Under the pieces are notes generated by a model that was given only the letters and a program-made list of their open reading frames with translations, ran no database searches and was not told where the DNA came from. DNA of 64,000 nucleotides from Kiritimatiellota bacterium (GTDB lineage Bacteria; Verrucomicrobiota; Kiritimatiellia; JAAZAB01), in contig JAPLSY010000086.1 in NCBI GenBank assembly GCA_026398415.1, forward strand, positions 110,638 through 174,637, given 5' to 3'. Positions 36,547-46,595 of this stretch are shown one piece after another. The translations under genes and the position numbers were made by a program. The stretch's first letter is position 1, and each line of letters begins with the position of its first letter.

Positions 36547-37686
36547 ATGCGCACAAAAGTCGCCCTGTCGGCCTGTCCTGATTATAATCCTGCCACGGTT
36601 CAATCGGCCGTTGCAAAGTTGTTGGCCGATCTGGGCGGGATGTCCGCCTGGGTAAAGCCCGGGCAGACGGTCCTGCTGAAGCCGAATTTACTGAGCGCCC
36701 GTACCCCGGAACAGGCGGTCACAACGCATCCGGAAGTGGTCCGGGCCTTGATCCGTATGGTTAAAGCCGTGGGTGGTTGTCCCATCGTGGCTGACAGTGC
36801 CTGTAGCGCGATCCAGATCGAGCGCGTCTGGGAAAAGACGGGTTTCAAGGCCATGTGCGGCGAGGAATCGGTCCCGCTCGTAAACCTGGAAAAGTCCGGC
36901 TCGGTGCAGTTTAATCGGGCGGGGGTTGCCTATAGCGTGGCCAAACCGGTGCTGGATGCGGCGCTGGTCATCAATATGCCCAAGCTGAAGACCCACATGC
37001 TGACCGCATTTACCAATGCCGTGAAAAATATCTATGGTACCCTGCCTGGATTTCAAAAGACCATGTTGCATAAGCAATATCCCACCCCGGACCAATTCTG
37101 TGCCTTTCTGGCCACGCTCTACGCGCGCGTCAAGCCGGGACTGACCATTACCGATGCGGTCGTGGCCATGGAAGGGAACGGACCATCGGCTGGCGAGCTC
37201 GTGCCCTTGGGATTCCTGGCGGGTTCGGCCGACGGCGTAGCCCTGGATGCCGCCCTGTGTCATATATTGAAAATTCCGCTCAATAAAGTTACGTATCTCG
37301 GCTTGCTTCAGCGGGCGGGAGTAGGCACCGCCGATTGGAGCCAGATCGAGTTGGTTGGGAATGTGTCATTACCGTTACAAAGGCCGCCGTTTCGCGTGCC
37401 CGTTACTGCCAGTCTGCTGAATCAGATACCAATCTGGCTGGTCCGGTTGTTGGCTCCGTATGTGTGGATCCGGCCATCGTTCACGGCGCGCTGTGTAAAA
37501 TGCGGTTTATGCGTCAAAGCTTGCCCGGTTAAAGCATTGCGTATGCCCGAGGGATCCGGGCCGGTCTTGAAGCCATCCGCCTGTATTGGCTGTTGCTGTT
37601 GTCATGAGGTTTGTCCTCAACGGGCCGTGGATATGACGCAAAGCTTTTTATTGAACCTGCGTAGTCGGGGGAAATTGCCGTCGTGA
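36547..37686 (+). CDS. DUF362 protein with two 4Fe-4S clusters
   Basis: 379 residues: DUF362 domain (GQTVLLKPNLL, NMPKLKTHMLTAFTNAVKN, GNGPSAGE) followed by a ferredoxin pair, CVKCGLCVKACP near residue 318 and CIGCCCCHEVCP near 345. Probably an iron-sulfur redox protein; no specific reaction is known for the family. Overlaps the next gene by 4 nt. Confidence 0.8.
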   Translation: MRTKVALSACPDYNPATVQSAVAKLLADLGGMSAWVKPGQTVLLKPNLLSARTPEQAVTTHPEVVRALIRMVKAVGGCPIVADSACSAIQIERVWEKTGFKAMCGEESVPLVNLEKSGSVQFNRAGVAYSVAKPVLDAALVINMPKLKTHMLTAFTNAVKNIYGTLPGFQKTMLHKQYPTPDQFCAFLATLYARVKPGLTITDAVVAMEGNGPSAGELVPLGFLAGSADGVALDAALCHILKIPLNKVTYLGLLQRAGVGTADWSQIELVGNVSLPLQRPPFRVPVTASLLNQIPIWLVRLLAPYVWIRPSFTARCVKCGLCVKACPVKALRMPEGSGPVLKPSACIGCCCCHEVCPQRAVDMTQSFLLNLRSRGKLPS

Positions 37687-38636
37687 AGCACCGGCCCAAA
37701 CATGTCTTGGAGTATTTGGCGGTGCGCGCCGTGGCCGGCCTGATTCAATGCCTGCCATACCGCGTGGCGCTGGGGTTGGGGTGGGGGATTGCCTGGCTCA
37801 TTTTTTATGTGTTGCGCTATCGCGTATCGGCGGCCAAGGCCCGAATCCGCGAAGTCTTTGGAACGCGATATTCAAATCGAGCGGTGAATCGCATTGCCTG
37901 GCAGTCGTGGCGCGGTTTTTGTTTTACGGCGGTGGAAATGGTCCGGATTCCCGTCAGTGCGCCGGCGTGGATCCGCTCGGTGGTGGATGTCGGCGATTCG
38001 GACCGTAAAATCCTTGCGCACATCCAAACCGGCCAGGGCGCCATTATTGCCGCGCCTCACATGGGCTCATGGGAAATGGCCACGCTGACCAGCTTGGCGT
38101 GCGGGGTCCGTTTGTTTACCGTAACCGGGAACCAGAAAAATCAACTGGTGGAAGAATATATCCATCGCATGCGCATGGGCTCAGGTTTCGAAACGCTTCA
38201 GCGCAGTTCGTCTGTGCTGAAGGGCATTGTCCGCAAAATTCGCGAAGGCAAGGTTTTGGCCCTTTTACCGGATGTGCGTTCGCGCACGCCGGGCGTGGCC
38301 ATCCAGTTCCTGGGCAAGACGGCCAACATCGCCGGCGGAATGGGGTTGATTGCGAAAATGACCGGCGTGCCGGTGTTTCCGTGTGTGATTACGCGGCAAG
38401 GCTGGATGCGGCATCGTTACCGGATCATGGACCCGGTCTGGCCGGATGCCGGATTGGAAAAAAAAGAGGACTGGCGGCGGATTACCCAGGAAGTGTTTGA
38501 TGTCTTTGACCGCGCGATCCGTGAACAGCCGGAACAGTGGTTCTGGTTCAATAAACGCTGGATTCTGGACCCGCTGGAGCCGACGGTAGATGACGGACGA
38601 CAGACGACGGACGACCGACAACAGCCTGCCCTGTGA
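37683..38636 (+). CDS. Lipid A acyltransferase-like protein (LpxL/HtrB family)
   Basis: Membrane-bound acyltransferase likely adding a secondary acyl chain to lipid A. One N-terminal membrane helix (residues 28-46), catalytic HX4E motif APHMGSWEM (His126, Glu131), LLPDVRSRTPG, FLGKTANIAGG and the end motif WFWFNKRW. GTG start at 37683 overlaps the DUF362 stop. The last 17 residues (TVDDGRQTTDDRQQPAL) are translated from a period-7 array, not family sequence. Confidence 0.85.
   Translation: MKHRPKHVLEYLAVRAVAGLIQCLPYRVALGLGWGIAWLIFYVLRYRVSAAKARIREVFGTRYSNRAVNRIAWQSWRGFCFTAVEMVRIPVSAPAWIRSVVDVGDSDRKILAHIQTGQGAIIAAPHMGSWEMATLTSLACGVRLFTVTGNQKNQLVEEYIHRMRMGSGFETLQRSSSVLKGIVRKIREGKVLALLPDVRSRTPGVAIQFLGKTANIAGGMGLIAKMTGVPVFPCVITRQGWMRHRYRIMDPVWPDAGLEKKEDWRRITQEVFDVFDRAIREQPEQWFWFNKRWILDPLEPTVDDGRQTTDDRQQPAL
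38592..38626. repeat. Period-7 array forming the 3' end of the LpxL-like gene
   Basis: GACGGAC, GACAGAC, GACGGAC, GACCGAC, AACAGCC in exact 7-nt phase, immediately before the stop at 38634-38636. Confidence 0.85.
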
Positions 38637-38742
38637 AGCCACCTTGGCGAAGCAGGGACGACAGAACTCGCAAAACGCGGTGCAAGTTTATTCCGCGTTG
38701 CGCGGGACGACGGAGCGGAGATCGCGACAGGAGAAAATTAAT

Positions 38743-39537
38743 ATGCCGATTAAAACCAAATCAATCCGCCGGGCGCTGGCCGATTTGATCCGGCGAGTCT
38801 GGGAAGAAAATATCCGCCTGAAAGCATCCGGGCTGGTGACCATGACCTGGGGGAATGTCAGCGGGATTGACCGCCGGCGCGGGATCGTGGTGATTAAGCC
38901 CAGCGGCATGGACTATGCCGCATTGCGGCCGGACGACATGGTGCTGACGGATCTGGAGGGCCGCCGGCTGGAGCCGGCATCCCGGCTGGAGCCGGCGCGC
39001 CTGCCGTCCACGGACTTGCCGACCCACCTGGTGCTGTACCGCGCATTTGCCGAAATCGGCGGCGTGGTTCACACCCATTCCACCTATGCCACCGCCTTTG
39101 CCCAAGCCTGCCGGAGTCTGCCGTGCCTGGGTACCACCCATGCCGATTATTGTTATGGCGCCGTGCCCGTTACCGAGGTCATGCGTCCACCCGCCATCCG
39201 GGAACAATACGAGGCCAATACGGGCCGGATGATCGTGCGTAAAACGAGGCAGCTACGACTGCAACCGATGGCCTGCCCGTTCATTTTGGTTGCCAATCAT
39301 GGGCCCTTTGCCTGGGGCGCGACCCCGGCGGCGGCTGTGGAAAACGCTATCGTGCTGGAAGCCATCAGCAAGATGGCGCTTTTGACCTTTCTGCTTGACT
39401 CGCCTCGGCGAAGCCTACGGCGTAGCCTGGGCGGCCGGCGCAAGGGCATTTCCCAGGTGTTGTTGGACAAGCATTACTTAAGAAAACACGGGCCATCAGC
39501 TTATTACGGGCAGGCTAAACATAATCCTTCGAAATAG
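38743..39537 (+). CDS. araD: Class II aldolase/L-ribulose-5-phosphate 4-epimerase-like protein
   Basis: Zinc enzyme of the AraD/class II aldolase family: GNVSGIDRRRGIVVIKPSG, TDLPTHLVLYRAF, zinc motif HTHSTYATAFAQ (His110, His112), LGTTHADYCYG, VANHGPFAWG and VLLDKHYLRKHGPSAYYGQ, all AraD-like. Adjacent to araB, so L-ribulose-5-phosphate to D-xylulose-5-phosphate is likely. 264 residues against about 231 usual; the excess matches two repeat-derived insertions at about residues 75-87 (RLEPASRLEPAR) and 219-230 (SPRRSLRRSLGG). Start ATG 38743 with AGGAG. Confidence 0.85.
   Translation: MPIKTKSIRRALADLIRRVWEENIRLKASGLVTMTWGNVSGIDRRRGIVVIKPSGMDYAALRPDDMVLTDLEGRRLEPASRLEPARLPSTDLPTHLVLYRAFAEIGGVVHTHSTYATAFAQACRSLPCLGTTHADYCYGAVPVTEVMRPPAIREQYEANTGRMIVRKTRQLRLQPMACPFILVANHGPFAWGATPAAAVENAIVLEAISKMALLTFLLDSPRRSLRRSLGGRRKGISQVLLDKHYLRKHGPSAYYGQAKHNPSK
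38964..38996. repeat. 18-nt mini-hairpin units inside araD-like gene
   Basis: CCGGCTGGAGCCGG occurs at 38964-38977 and again at 38982-38995, an 18-nt period made of a 14-nt hairpin plus a 4-nt linker. In frame it codes RLEPAS/RLEPAR. Confidence 0.8.
39399..39431. repeat. 33-nt element inside araD-like gene (copy 2)
   Basis: Reverse complement of 33130-33162 with two mismatches. Here read as SPRRSLRRSLG, a different frame and strand from copy 1, and it falls in a loop between the last helix and the conserved YLRKHGPSAYYG end. Confidence 0.85.
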
Positions 39538-39553
39538 GCAGGAGAATTCGACC

Positions 39554-41224
39554 ATGGCAAAATACACTCTCGGTGTTGATTACGGCACAAATTCGGTGCG
39601 GGCACTGGTGGTCAATACGGCCAACGGCCAGGAAGTCGGCGCGGCGGTCTCAAATTATCCCGGCGGCACGGACGGGATTTTGCTTCATTCCAAGGACCAT
39701 AACCTGGCGCGTCAGTCGCCGGCAGACTACGTGGCTTGCCTTGAGCGAGTCGTAAAAGCGGCTTTAAGCCAGGCGCGCCGGCAATTTGGCGTGCGCGGGA
39801 GTGACGTGATTGGGATCGGCGTGGATACCACGGGGTCAACCCCGATCCCGGTGGATGCGCAAAATCAGCCGATGTGCCTGCATCCGGAATATAAAAAAAA
39901 TCTGAACGCCTACGCCTGGCTTTGGAAAGATCACACAGCCTTCGAAGAAGCGACGCGGATCACGGAGCAGGCCAAAAAAACAAGACCGCATTTCCTTGCC
40001 AAGTGCGGTGGGGTTTATTCCTCGGAATGGTATTGGGCCAAGCTGTGGCATTGTCTGAATGTAGATCGGAGCTTGTTCGAGGCCACGCATGCCTGGATCG
40101 AGTTGGAGGATTACATTCCGGCCGTGCTGTGCGGTGTCAGCCGGCCCGAGGATGTCGTGCGCGGGGTGTGCGCCGCCGGGCACAAGGCCATGTTTAACCG
40201 CCAGTGGGGCGGTATGCCGGACGCCGAATTCCTGGCATCGCTCGATCCGCGCCTGGCTCGGCTCCGTGAGTGTATGCCCGCGGAAGCGTTTTCGATCGAT
40301 CGCCAGGCGGGCCGCTTGACCAAAGCCTGGGCGGCAACCTGGGGTTTGCCTGAGGGCCTGCCCGTGGCCGTGGGCGCATTCGATGCCCATCTGGGCGCCG
40401 TGGGAGCGGGGATCAAAACCGGCACGCTCGTGAAGATCATTGGCACCTCCACCTGCGACATTATGGTGGCGAAGAACACGATGCAGGTGCCGGATATCCC
40501 CGGCGTCTGCGGGATCGTGGATGGTTCGGTTTTGCCCGGTTATATTGGCATCGAAGCGGGCCAGTCCGCCGTGGGCGATATCTTCCGCTGGTTTGTCACC
40601 AGCGTATGCCAGGGACACGATGCCTTGCAGGTCAAACTCACCGCTGAAGCCCGCCGGTTAAAACCCGGTGCCAGCGGACTCTTGGCGCTCGACTGGAACA
40701 ACGGGAATCGGACCATTCTCGTGGACCCGCGGTTGACCGGACTCCTGGTCGGCATGACATTGCATACGACCCGCGCGGAAATTTACCGCGCCCTGCTGGA
40801 GGCCACGGCCTTCGGCGCGCTGACGATCGTCAACCGGATTGAGGAATACGGCATTCCTATCGAACGCGTGGTATGCTGTGGCGGGATTGCCGAAAAAAAC
40901 GAGCTCTTCATGCAGATTTATGCCGACGTGCTCAATCGCCCCATGTTTATTTCGCGCTCAGCCCAGACCTGCGCGCTGGGGGCGGCGATTGCCGGCGCCC
41001 TGGCGGGGGGCGCGTATCCGGCGATCGAGCCGGCGATCGAAGCGATGACGGGAGTTAAGCGGAAAATCTATCGCCCGATTCCGGCGCATGTGGCGATCTA
41101 TCGGGAACTCTACGGCCAGTATAAAGTTCTGCACGATGCGTTTGGCGCGTCCGCGGGCCAAACGGCCATATCCGGTCTCATGAAAAATCTGCTGGCGCTG
41201 AAACAGAAATGCGCGCAGGCCTGA
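39554..41224 (+). CDS. araB: Ribulokinase AraB
   Basis: FGGY-family kinase phosphorylating L-ribulose. Start YTLGVDYGTNSVRALV, GIGVDTTGSTPIPVD, LWKDHTAFEEA, GGVYSSEWYWAKLWH, GAFDAHLGAVGAG, IGTSTCDIM, GLLALDWNNGNR and VCCGGIAEKNELFMQIYADV are characteristic of AraB rather than xylulokinase. 556 residues. With araD 16 nt upstream it makes an arabinose/ribulose catabolic pair; no isomerase is in the window. Ends at a strong terminator. Confidence 0.95.
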   Translation: MAKYTLGVDYGTNSVRALVVNTANGQEVGAAVSNYPGGTDGILLHSKDHNLARQSPADYVACLERVVKAALSQARRQFGVRGSDVIGIGVDTTGSTPIPVDAQNQPMCLHPEYKKNLNAYAWLWKDHTAFEEATRITEQAKKTRPHFLAKCGGVYSSEWYWAKLWHCLNVDRSLFEATHAWIELEDYIPAVLCGVSRPEDVVRGVCAAGHKAMFNRQWGGMPDAEFLASLDPRLARLRECMPAEAFSIDRQAGRLTKAWAATWGLPEGLPVAVGAFDAHLGAVGAGIKTGTLVKIIGTSTCDIMVAKNTMQVPDIPGVCGIVDGSVLPGYIGIEAGQSAVGDIFRWFVTSVCQGHDALQVKLTAEARRLKPGASGLLALDWNNGNRTILVDPRLTGLLVGMTLHTTRAEIYRALLEATAFGALTIVNRIEEYGIPIERVVCCGGIAEKNELFMQIYADVLNRPMFISRSAQTCALGAAIAGALAGGAYPAIEPAIEAMTGVKRKIYRPIPAHVAIYRELYGQYKVLHDAFGASAGQTAISGLMKNLLALKQKCAQA

Positions 41225-41236
41225 TTAAAACGAAAA

Positions 41237-41266
41237 GGGCCGCTCCGATGAGCGGCCCTCTTTTTT
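41237..41266. terminator. Rho-independent terminator after araB
   Basis: GGGCCGCT, loop CCGATG, AGCGGCCC, then CT and six T. An A-rich left flank (AAAACGAAAA) makes it usable from the opposite gene at 41313 as well. Confidence 0.9.
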
Positions 41267-41312
41267 AATCTATGGCCTTCAGCTTTTTAGCCTACAGCCG
41301 GTCTAACTTAAC

Positions 41313-41753
41313 TTACTTCGCTGCAGGTGCTTCTGCCGCAGGCGCAGCCGCTGCAGGAGCCGTCGTTGCAGGCGCCGGGGCCGCCGCAGGCGCAGCCGCT
41401 TCTTCGACGCTGGTCACGGTCTTGATGACCGAAGTTTTCTTACCGGACTTGCTCGTCTTCGTGGTGCCCATGCCGACCACTTTGACGTCCATGCCGACCA
41501 ATTTCTGGAACATATCGAACGCAGCGGCTTCACCTTCCTTGCCTCCCTTCGGGGTCATGACTTTCACCACCGTGCCATTGGCTTCCGTAACGGTGAATCC
41601 CATTGGGGTTTTGGCCAGCTTGCCCGTGGCGGTAATATCCTGCAAAGCAACTTCTTGCTTGACCGCTTTTTCAGTCGTCGCTTTTTCTTCGGCCAAGACC
41701 GTCAAAGAACCCAACAGACAAACAGCCAGTAATCCGACAACAATGCGCTTCAT
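41313..41753 (-). CDS. Small exported Ala/Pro-rich protein
   Basis: 146 residues with a clear signal peptide (VVGLLAVCLLGSLTVLAEE, cleavage near residue 21). A central beta-like part (GKLAKTPMGFTVTEANGTVVKVM) could be a small OB or DUF-type domain; the last 30 residues are Ala/Pro-rich low complexity ending in AAEAPAAK. No known family recognised. Convergent with araB across the shared terminator. Confidence 0.7.
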   Translation of the reverse strand: MKRIVVGLLAVCLLGSLTVLAEEKATTEKAVKQEVALQDITATGKLAKTPMGFTVTEANGTVVKVMTPKGGKEGEAAAFDMFQKLVGMDVKVVGMGTTKTSKSGKKTSVIKTVTSVEEAAAPAAAPAPATTAPAAAAPAAEAPAAK

Positions 41754-42003
41754 GTGTGTTCTTCCTTGCTTATGTTAAATAGGATCGTTATTACATTTCG
41801 GACACGGCGAAATCACTTATTTGTGAGATGAGTTCACCTCCTGTTCTTGATACGGGTTGATGCTGAGAATCAGCCTGCCTCACTTGGTTAAGATAAGACG
41901 CAAGGGCTGGCTCTGTAACAAACTGACAAATAGTGCCACCATGCCGGGAAAAAGCAAGCGTATATTGTGGCGTCGTTTTTTTGCGGGTGTTTTTAGAAGG
42001 TAT

Positions 42004-44040
<2,037 letters not shown>

Positions 44041-44095
44041 CTACTGCAAGGCATGCGTAAATGCCATGAAAAATCGTAGCCGTTCACGGCTTAAA

Positions 44096-44137
44096 ATTGG
44101 AAATGTGAAAGTAGAAACTGGAAATTAGAAATTGGCA
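44096..44137. repeat. Period-7 array upstream of ligA
   Basis: ATTGGAA, ATGTGAA, AGTAGAA, ACTGGAA, ATTAGAA, ATTGGCA, exact phase. A complementary arm (TTTCTATTTTCCAA) lies past the palindrome at 44165-44198, so the whole region 44096-44215 can fold. Confidence 0.85.
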
Positions 44138-44164
44138 TAGGACCGGAATGTTTTCAACTCAATT

Positions 44165-44198
44165 TCTCCGCCTTTGGCGGATCCGCCTCCGGCGGAAA
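44165..44198. repeat. GC palindrome centred on GGATCC (copy 2)
   Basis: TCCGCC, GGCGGATCCGCC, GGCGGA, the same layout as 34659-34692, here between two arms of the period-7 array. The 292-nt gap 44032-44323 contains nothing else recognisable apart from a possible weak promoter with TTGTCA at 44276. Confidence 0.8.
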
Positions 44199-44323
44199 AT
44201 TTCTATTTTCCAATATCAGTGTTCCATGAATGCGGCGAAGTGTCTGTAAATAAAATTTTTGAGGAAAATAGAGCTTGTCAAGGCATTCTTAAAATTCAAG
44301 AATACAAAAAGAGGTAACCAATA

Positions 44324-45289
44324 ATGAGGCTTGATCCATTTCGATGGGGTTTTGCCTTTGCCGCGGCGTTGACGCTTTGCGGTCTAACATTGTCAGGCTA
44401 TGGAGAGGATGGCATGAATCATAAAAACCAGCAGGTGATTAGGCGAACCCACGGCGATGGCCGCTGGTTCCCGGGCGATAAGGCGACCCTGAGCAAGATG
44501 ATCAATGAATACGTTGACGCCGCCCAGGTGAGTCCGATCAAAGGTCGAATTATTGGCGCCATTGCGCCCCATGCCGGCTATATCTATTCCGGGGCGATTG
44601 CCGGCTACGTGTTCCGCGTCATCAAGGAACAGGCGGCCAAGGGCGAAGCGCCGGATACGGTGGTTATTCTTGGCTTCAGTCATCGCGGCGGGTTTGGGGG
44701 TGTCGCGCTCATGGATGGCGATGCCGTCCGCTCTCCGCTTGGGGAGACGGCGCTCGATAAAGACGCGACGGCGCTGCTGACGAGCAATCGGCCTTCGGTT
44801 TACCTGGATTATGCGCCGCACAATGGCGAGCACTCGGCCGAGAACCAGATTCCGTTTGTCCAGTCGGTCCTGCCCGGCGCGCGCCTGGTGGTGGGATTGA
44901 TCGGGGATCACGATCTAAAAACGTTCAATGAACTGAGCGCCGGACTGGGGGAATTGGCTAAAGCAAAAAAAATTCTGGTGATTGCCAGCTCCGATATGCT
45001 CCATGATCCGGATTACACCTTGGTAACCAGAACCGACCAAGCCAGTTTAAAAAATGTGGCTACCCTGCAAGCCCAGGAGTTGCTGAAACACTGGAGTTAC
45101 GAGAACCAGATCTTCTGCGGTATGTCGGCAGTCGCCGTAACAATGCGGTTCGTGGAGAAGCAGGGGTGCCGCGAGGGCATTGTGTTGCGCTACCGCAATA
45201 CGGGCGACGATTATCCCGATAGCCGGGGAAATTGGGTCGTGGGCTACGGCGCTGTGGTTTTCCCCCTGCCTGCTCCGGGATCCCGGTAA
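44324..45289 (+). CDS. Memo-like protein (AmmeMemoRadiSam system protein B) with export signal
   Basis: 321 residues. From about residue 55 it is a Memo/AMMECR-system B protein: GRIIGAIAPHAGYIYSGAIAGYVF, VVILGFSHRGGFGG, the conserved HSAENQIPFVQ and IASSDMLHDPDY give the dioxygenase-like His set. N-terminal residues 9-27 (GFAFAAALTLCGLTLSGYGE) look like a signal peptide, unusual for this family. GAGGTAACC ribosome site. Other members of the AmmeMemoRadiSam set are not adjacent. Confidence 0.8.
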   Translation: MRLDPFRWGFAFAAALTLCGLTLSGYGEDGMNHKNQQVIRRTHGDGRWFPGDKATLSKMINEYVDAAQVSPIKGRIIGAIAPHAGYIYSGAIAGYVFRVIKEQAAKGEAPDTVVILGFSHRGGFGGVALMDGDAVRSPLGETALDKDATALLTSNRPSVYLDYAPHNGEHSAENQIPFVQSVLPGARLVVGLIGDHDLKTFNELSAGLGELAKAKKILVIASSDMLHDPDYTLVTRTDQASLKNVATLQAQELLKHWSYENQIFCGMSAVAVTMRFVEKQGCREGIVLRYRNTGDDYPDSRGNWVVGYGAVVFPLPAPGSR

Positions 45290-45311
45290 CTTCTCAAGAG
45301 GCGCATGGCTG

Positions 45312-46418
45312 ATGACACAGATGACCACACCGTATTACCTGATCGACGAAAAGAGACTGCTGAAAAACCTGAAAATCATCCGGCGTGTGCGCGAGGTTTC
45401 CGGCGCGAAGTCAGTGCTCGCGCTTAAATGTTTTTCATCTTGGTGTGTGTTCGGGCTCATGCGCAGGTACATGGATGGGACCACGAGCAGTTCCCTCTTC
45501 GAAGCCCGGCTGGGCCATGAAAAATTCGGGAAAGAGGTCCATGCCTACAGCGTCGGTTTTTCACGGCAGGATATTCGGGAAGTGCGGCAATACGCGGATA
45601 AAATCATCTTTAATTCCCTCTCCCAGCTCCGGTCGTTTGCCCGCGAGGTTCGCGGCTTGAACGTCGGGGTGCGGGTGAACCCGGGTTTCAGTTATTCCCA
45701 TTACGATCTTGCCGATCCCGCTCGTCGGTATTCACGGCTCGGGGTGCGGGATATCCGGGCGCTCCGTCAAGCGGCCGGCCTCATCCGCGGCGTGATGTTC
45801 CATTTTAACTGTGAGAATGATGATTTTACGGCCTTTTCAAAATCCCTGGATCGAGTTGGACGGATCTATGGCGATCTGCTTGACCGGCTGGAATGGGTCA
45901 GCTTGGGCGGCGGGCTTGCCTTTACTAAAGACGGTTATCCGCTTGAAAAATTCTGTGAGTGTTTGAAGGCCTTCAGTGAAAAATTCGGTGTCCAGGTATA
46001 TCTGGAACCCGGTGAGGCGGCCATTACCGGTTGCGCGGAACTGGTGACCACGGTCCTGGATGTCGTGCATAACGAGGTTGATATCGCCATTGTGGATGCC
46101 TCGACCGAAGCGCACATGCTGGACCACCTGGTCTACCGCACCAGCGCGAAGATCGCGTCGCCGGGGCCAGGCCGGTTCAAAGTCGTGATCGCCGGCCGGT
46201 CGTGCCTGGCGGGCGATGTGTTCGGTCAATACCGCCTGAAAACCAGGCTGAAGACCGGGAATGTGGTGCGCATCGCGGACGCTGCCGGATATACGATGGT
46301 AAAAAAGAACTGGTTCAATGGATTGCCCATGCCGGCGATCTGTGTGCGCAGGTTGGATGGAACCGTGAAGACGGTTCGCAAGTTCGGGTACAATGATTTT
46401 ATTGCGAGTCTTTCATAA
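45312..46418 (+). CDS. nspC: Carboxynorspermidine/carboxyspermidine decarboxylase
   Basis: PLP-dependent alanine-racemase-fold decarboxylase making spermidine or norspermidine from the carboxy form. PLP Lys in VLALKCFSSW (Lys39), VNPGFSYSHYDLADPARRYSRLG, MFHFNCENDD, WVSLGGGLAFTKDGYPL, LEPGEAAITG and RSCLAGDVFG are family-specific. 368 residues from ATG 45312. It is followed by the matching dehydrogenase. Confidence 0.9.
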   Translation: MTQMTTPYYLIDEKRLLKNLKIIRRVREVSGAKSVLALKCFSSWCVFGLMRRYMDGTTSSSLFEARLGHEKFGKEVHAYSVGFSRQDIREVRQYADKIIFNSLSQLRSFAREVRGLNVGVRVNPGFSYSHYDLADPARRYSRLGVRDIRALRQAAGLIRGVMFHFNCENDDFTAFSKSLDRVGRIYGDLLDRLEWVSLGGGLAFTKDGYPLEKFCECLKAFSEKFGVQVYLEPGEAAITGCAELVTTVLDVVHNEVDIAIVDASTEAHMLDHLVYRTSAKIASPGPGRFKVVIAGRSCLAGDVFGQYRLKTRLKTGNVVRIADAAGYTMVKKNWFNGLPMPAICVRRLDGTVKTVRKFGYNDFIASLS

Positions 46419-46453
46419 CGCGGAGAAATTTTGTTGGATGTGCCTCCTATGGC

Positions 46454-46569
46454 TGTCATTTCCGCGGAAGCGGAAATCCAGTCCGCTGGCGGCGCATGAA
46501 TCTGGATTCCCGACTCGTGCTTCGTAGCGAAGGCTTACTTCGCAGCGTAGCATTAAATCGGGAATGACA
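46454..46569. repeat. Nested palindromic repeats between nspC and its dehydrogenase
   Basis: First half TGTCATTTCCGC...GCGGAAATCCAG (46454-46481). Second half starts TCTGGATTCCCGA (46501) and ends TCGGGAATGACA (46558-46569), the same ends as 11338-11414. Its loop is replaced by a different palindrome, GCTTCGTAGCGAAGG...CTTCGCAGCGTAGC, so one repeat family appears to sit inside another. Confidence 0.75.
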
Positions 46570-46595
46570 TGAAAAAGTAACAAGAAGGAGATCGC

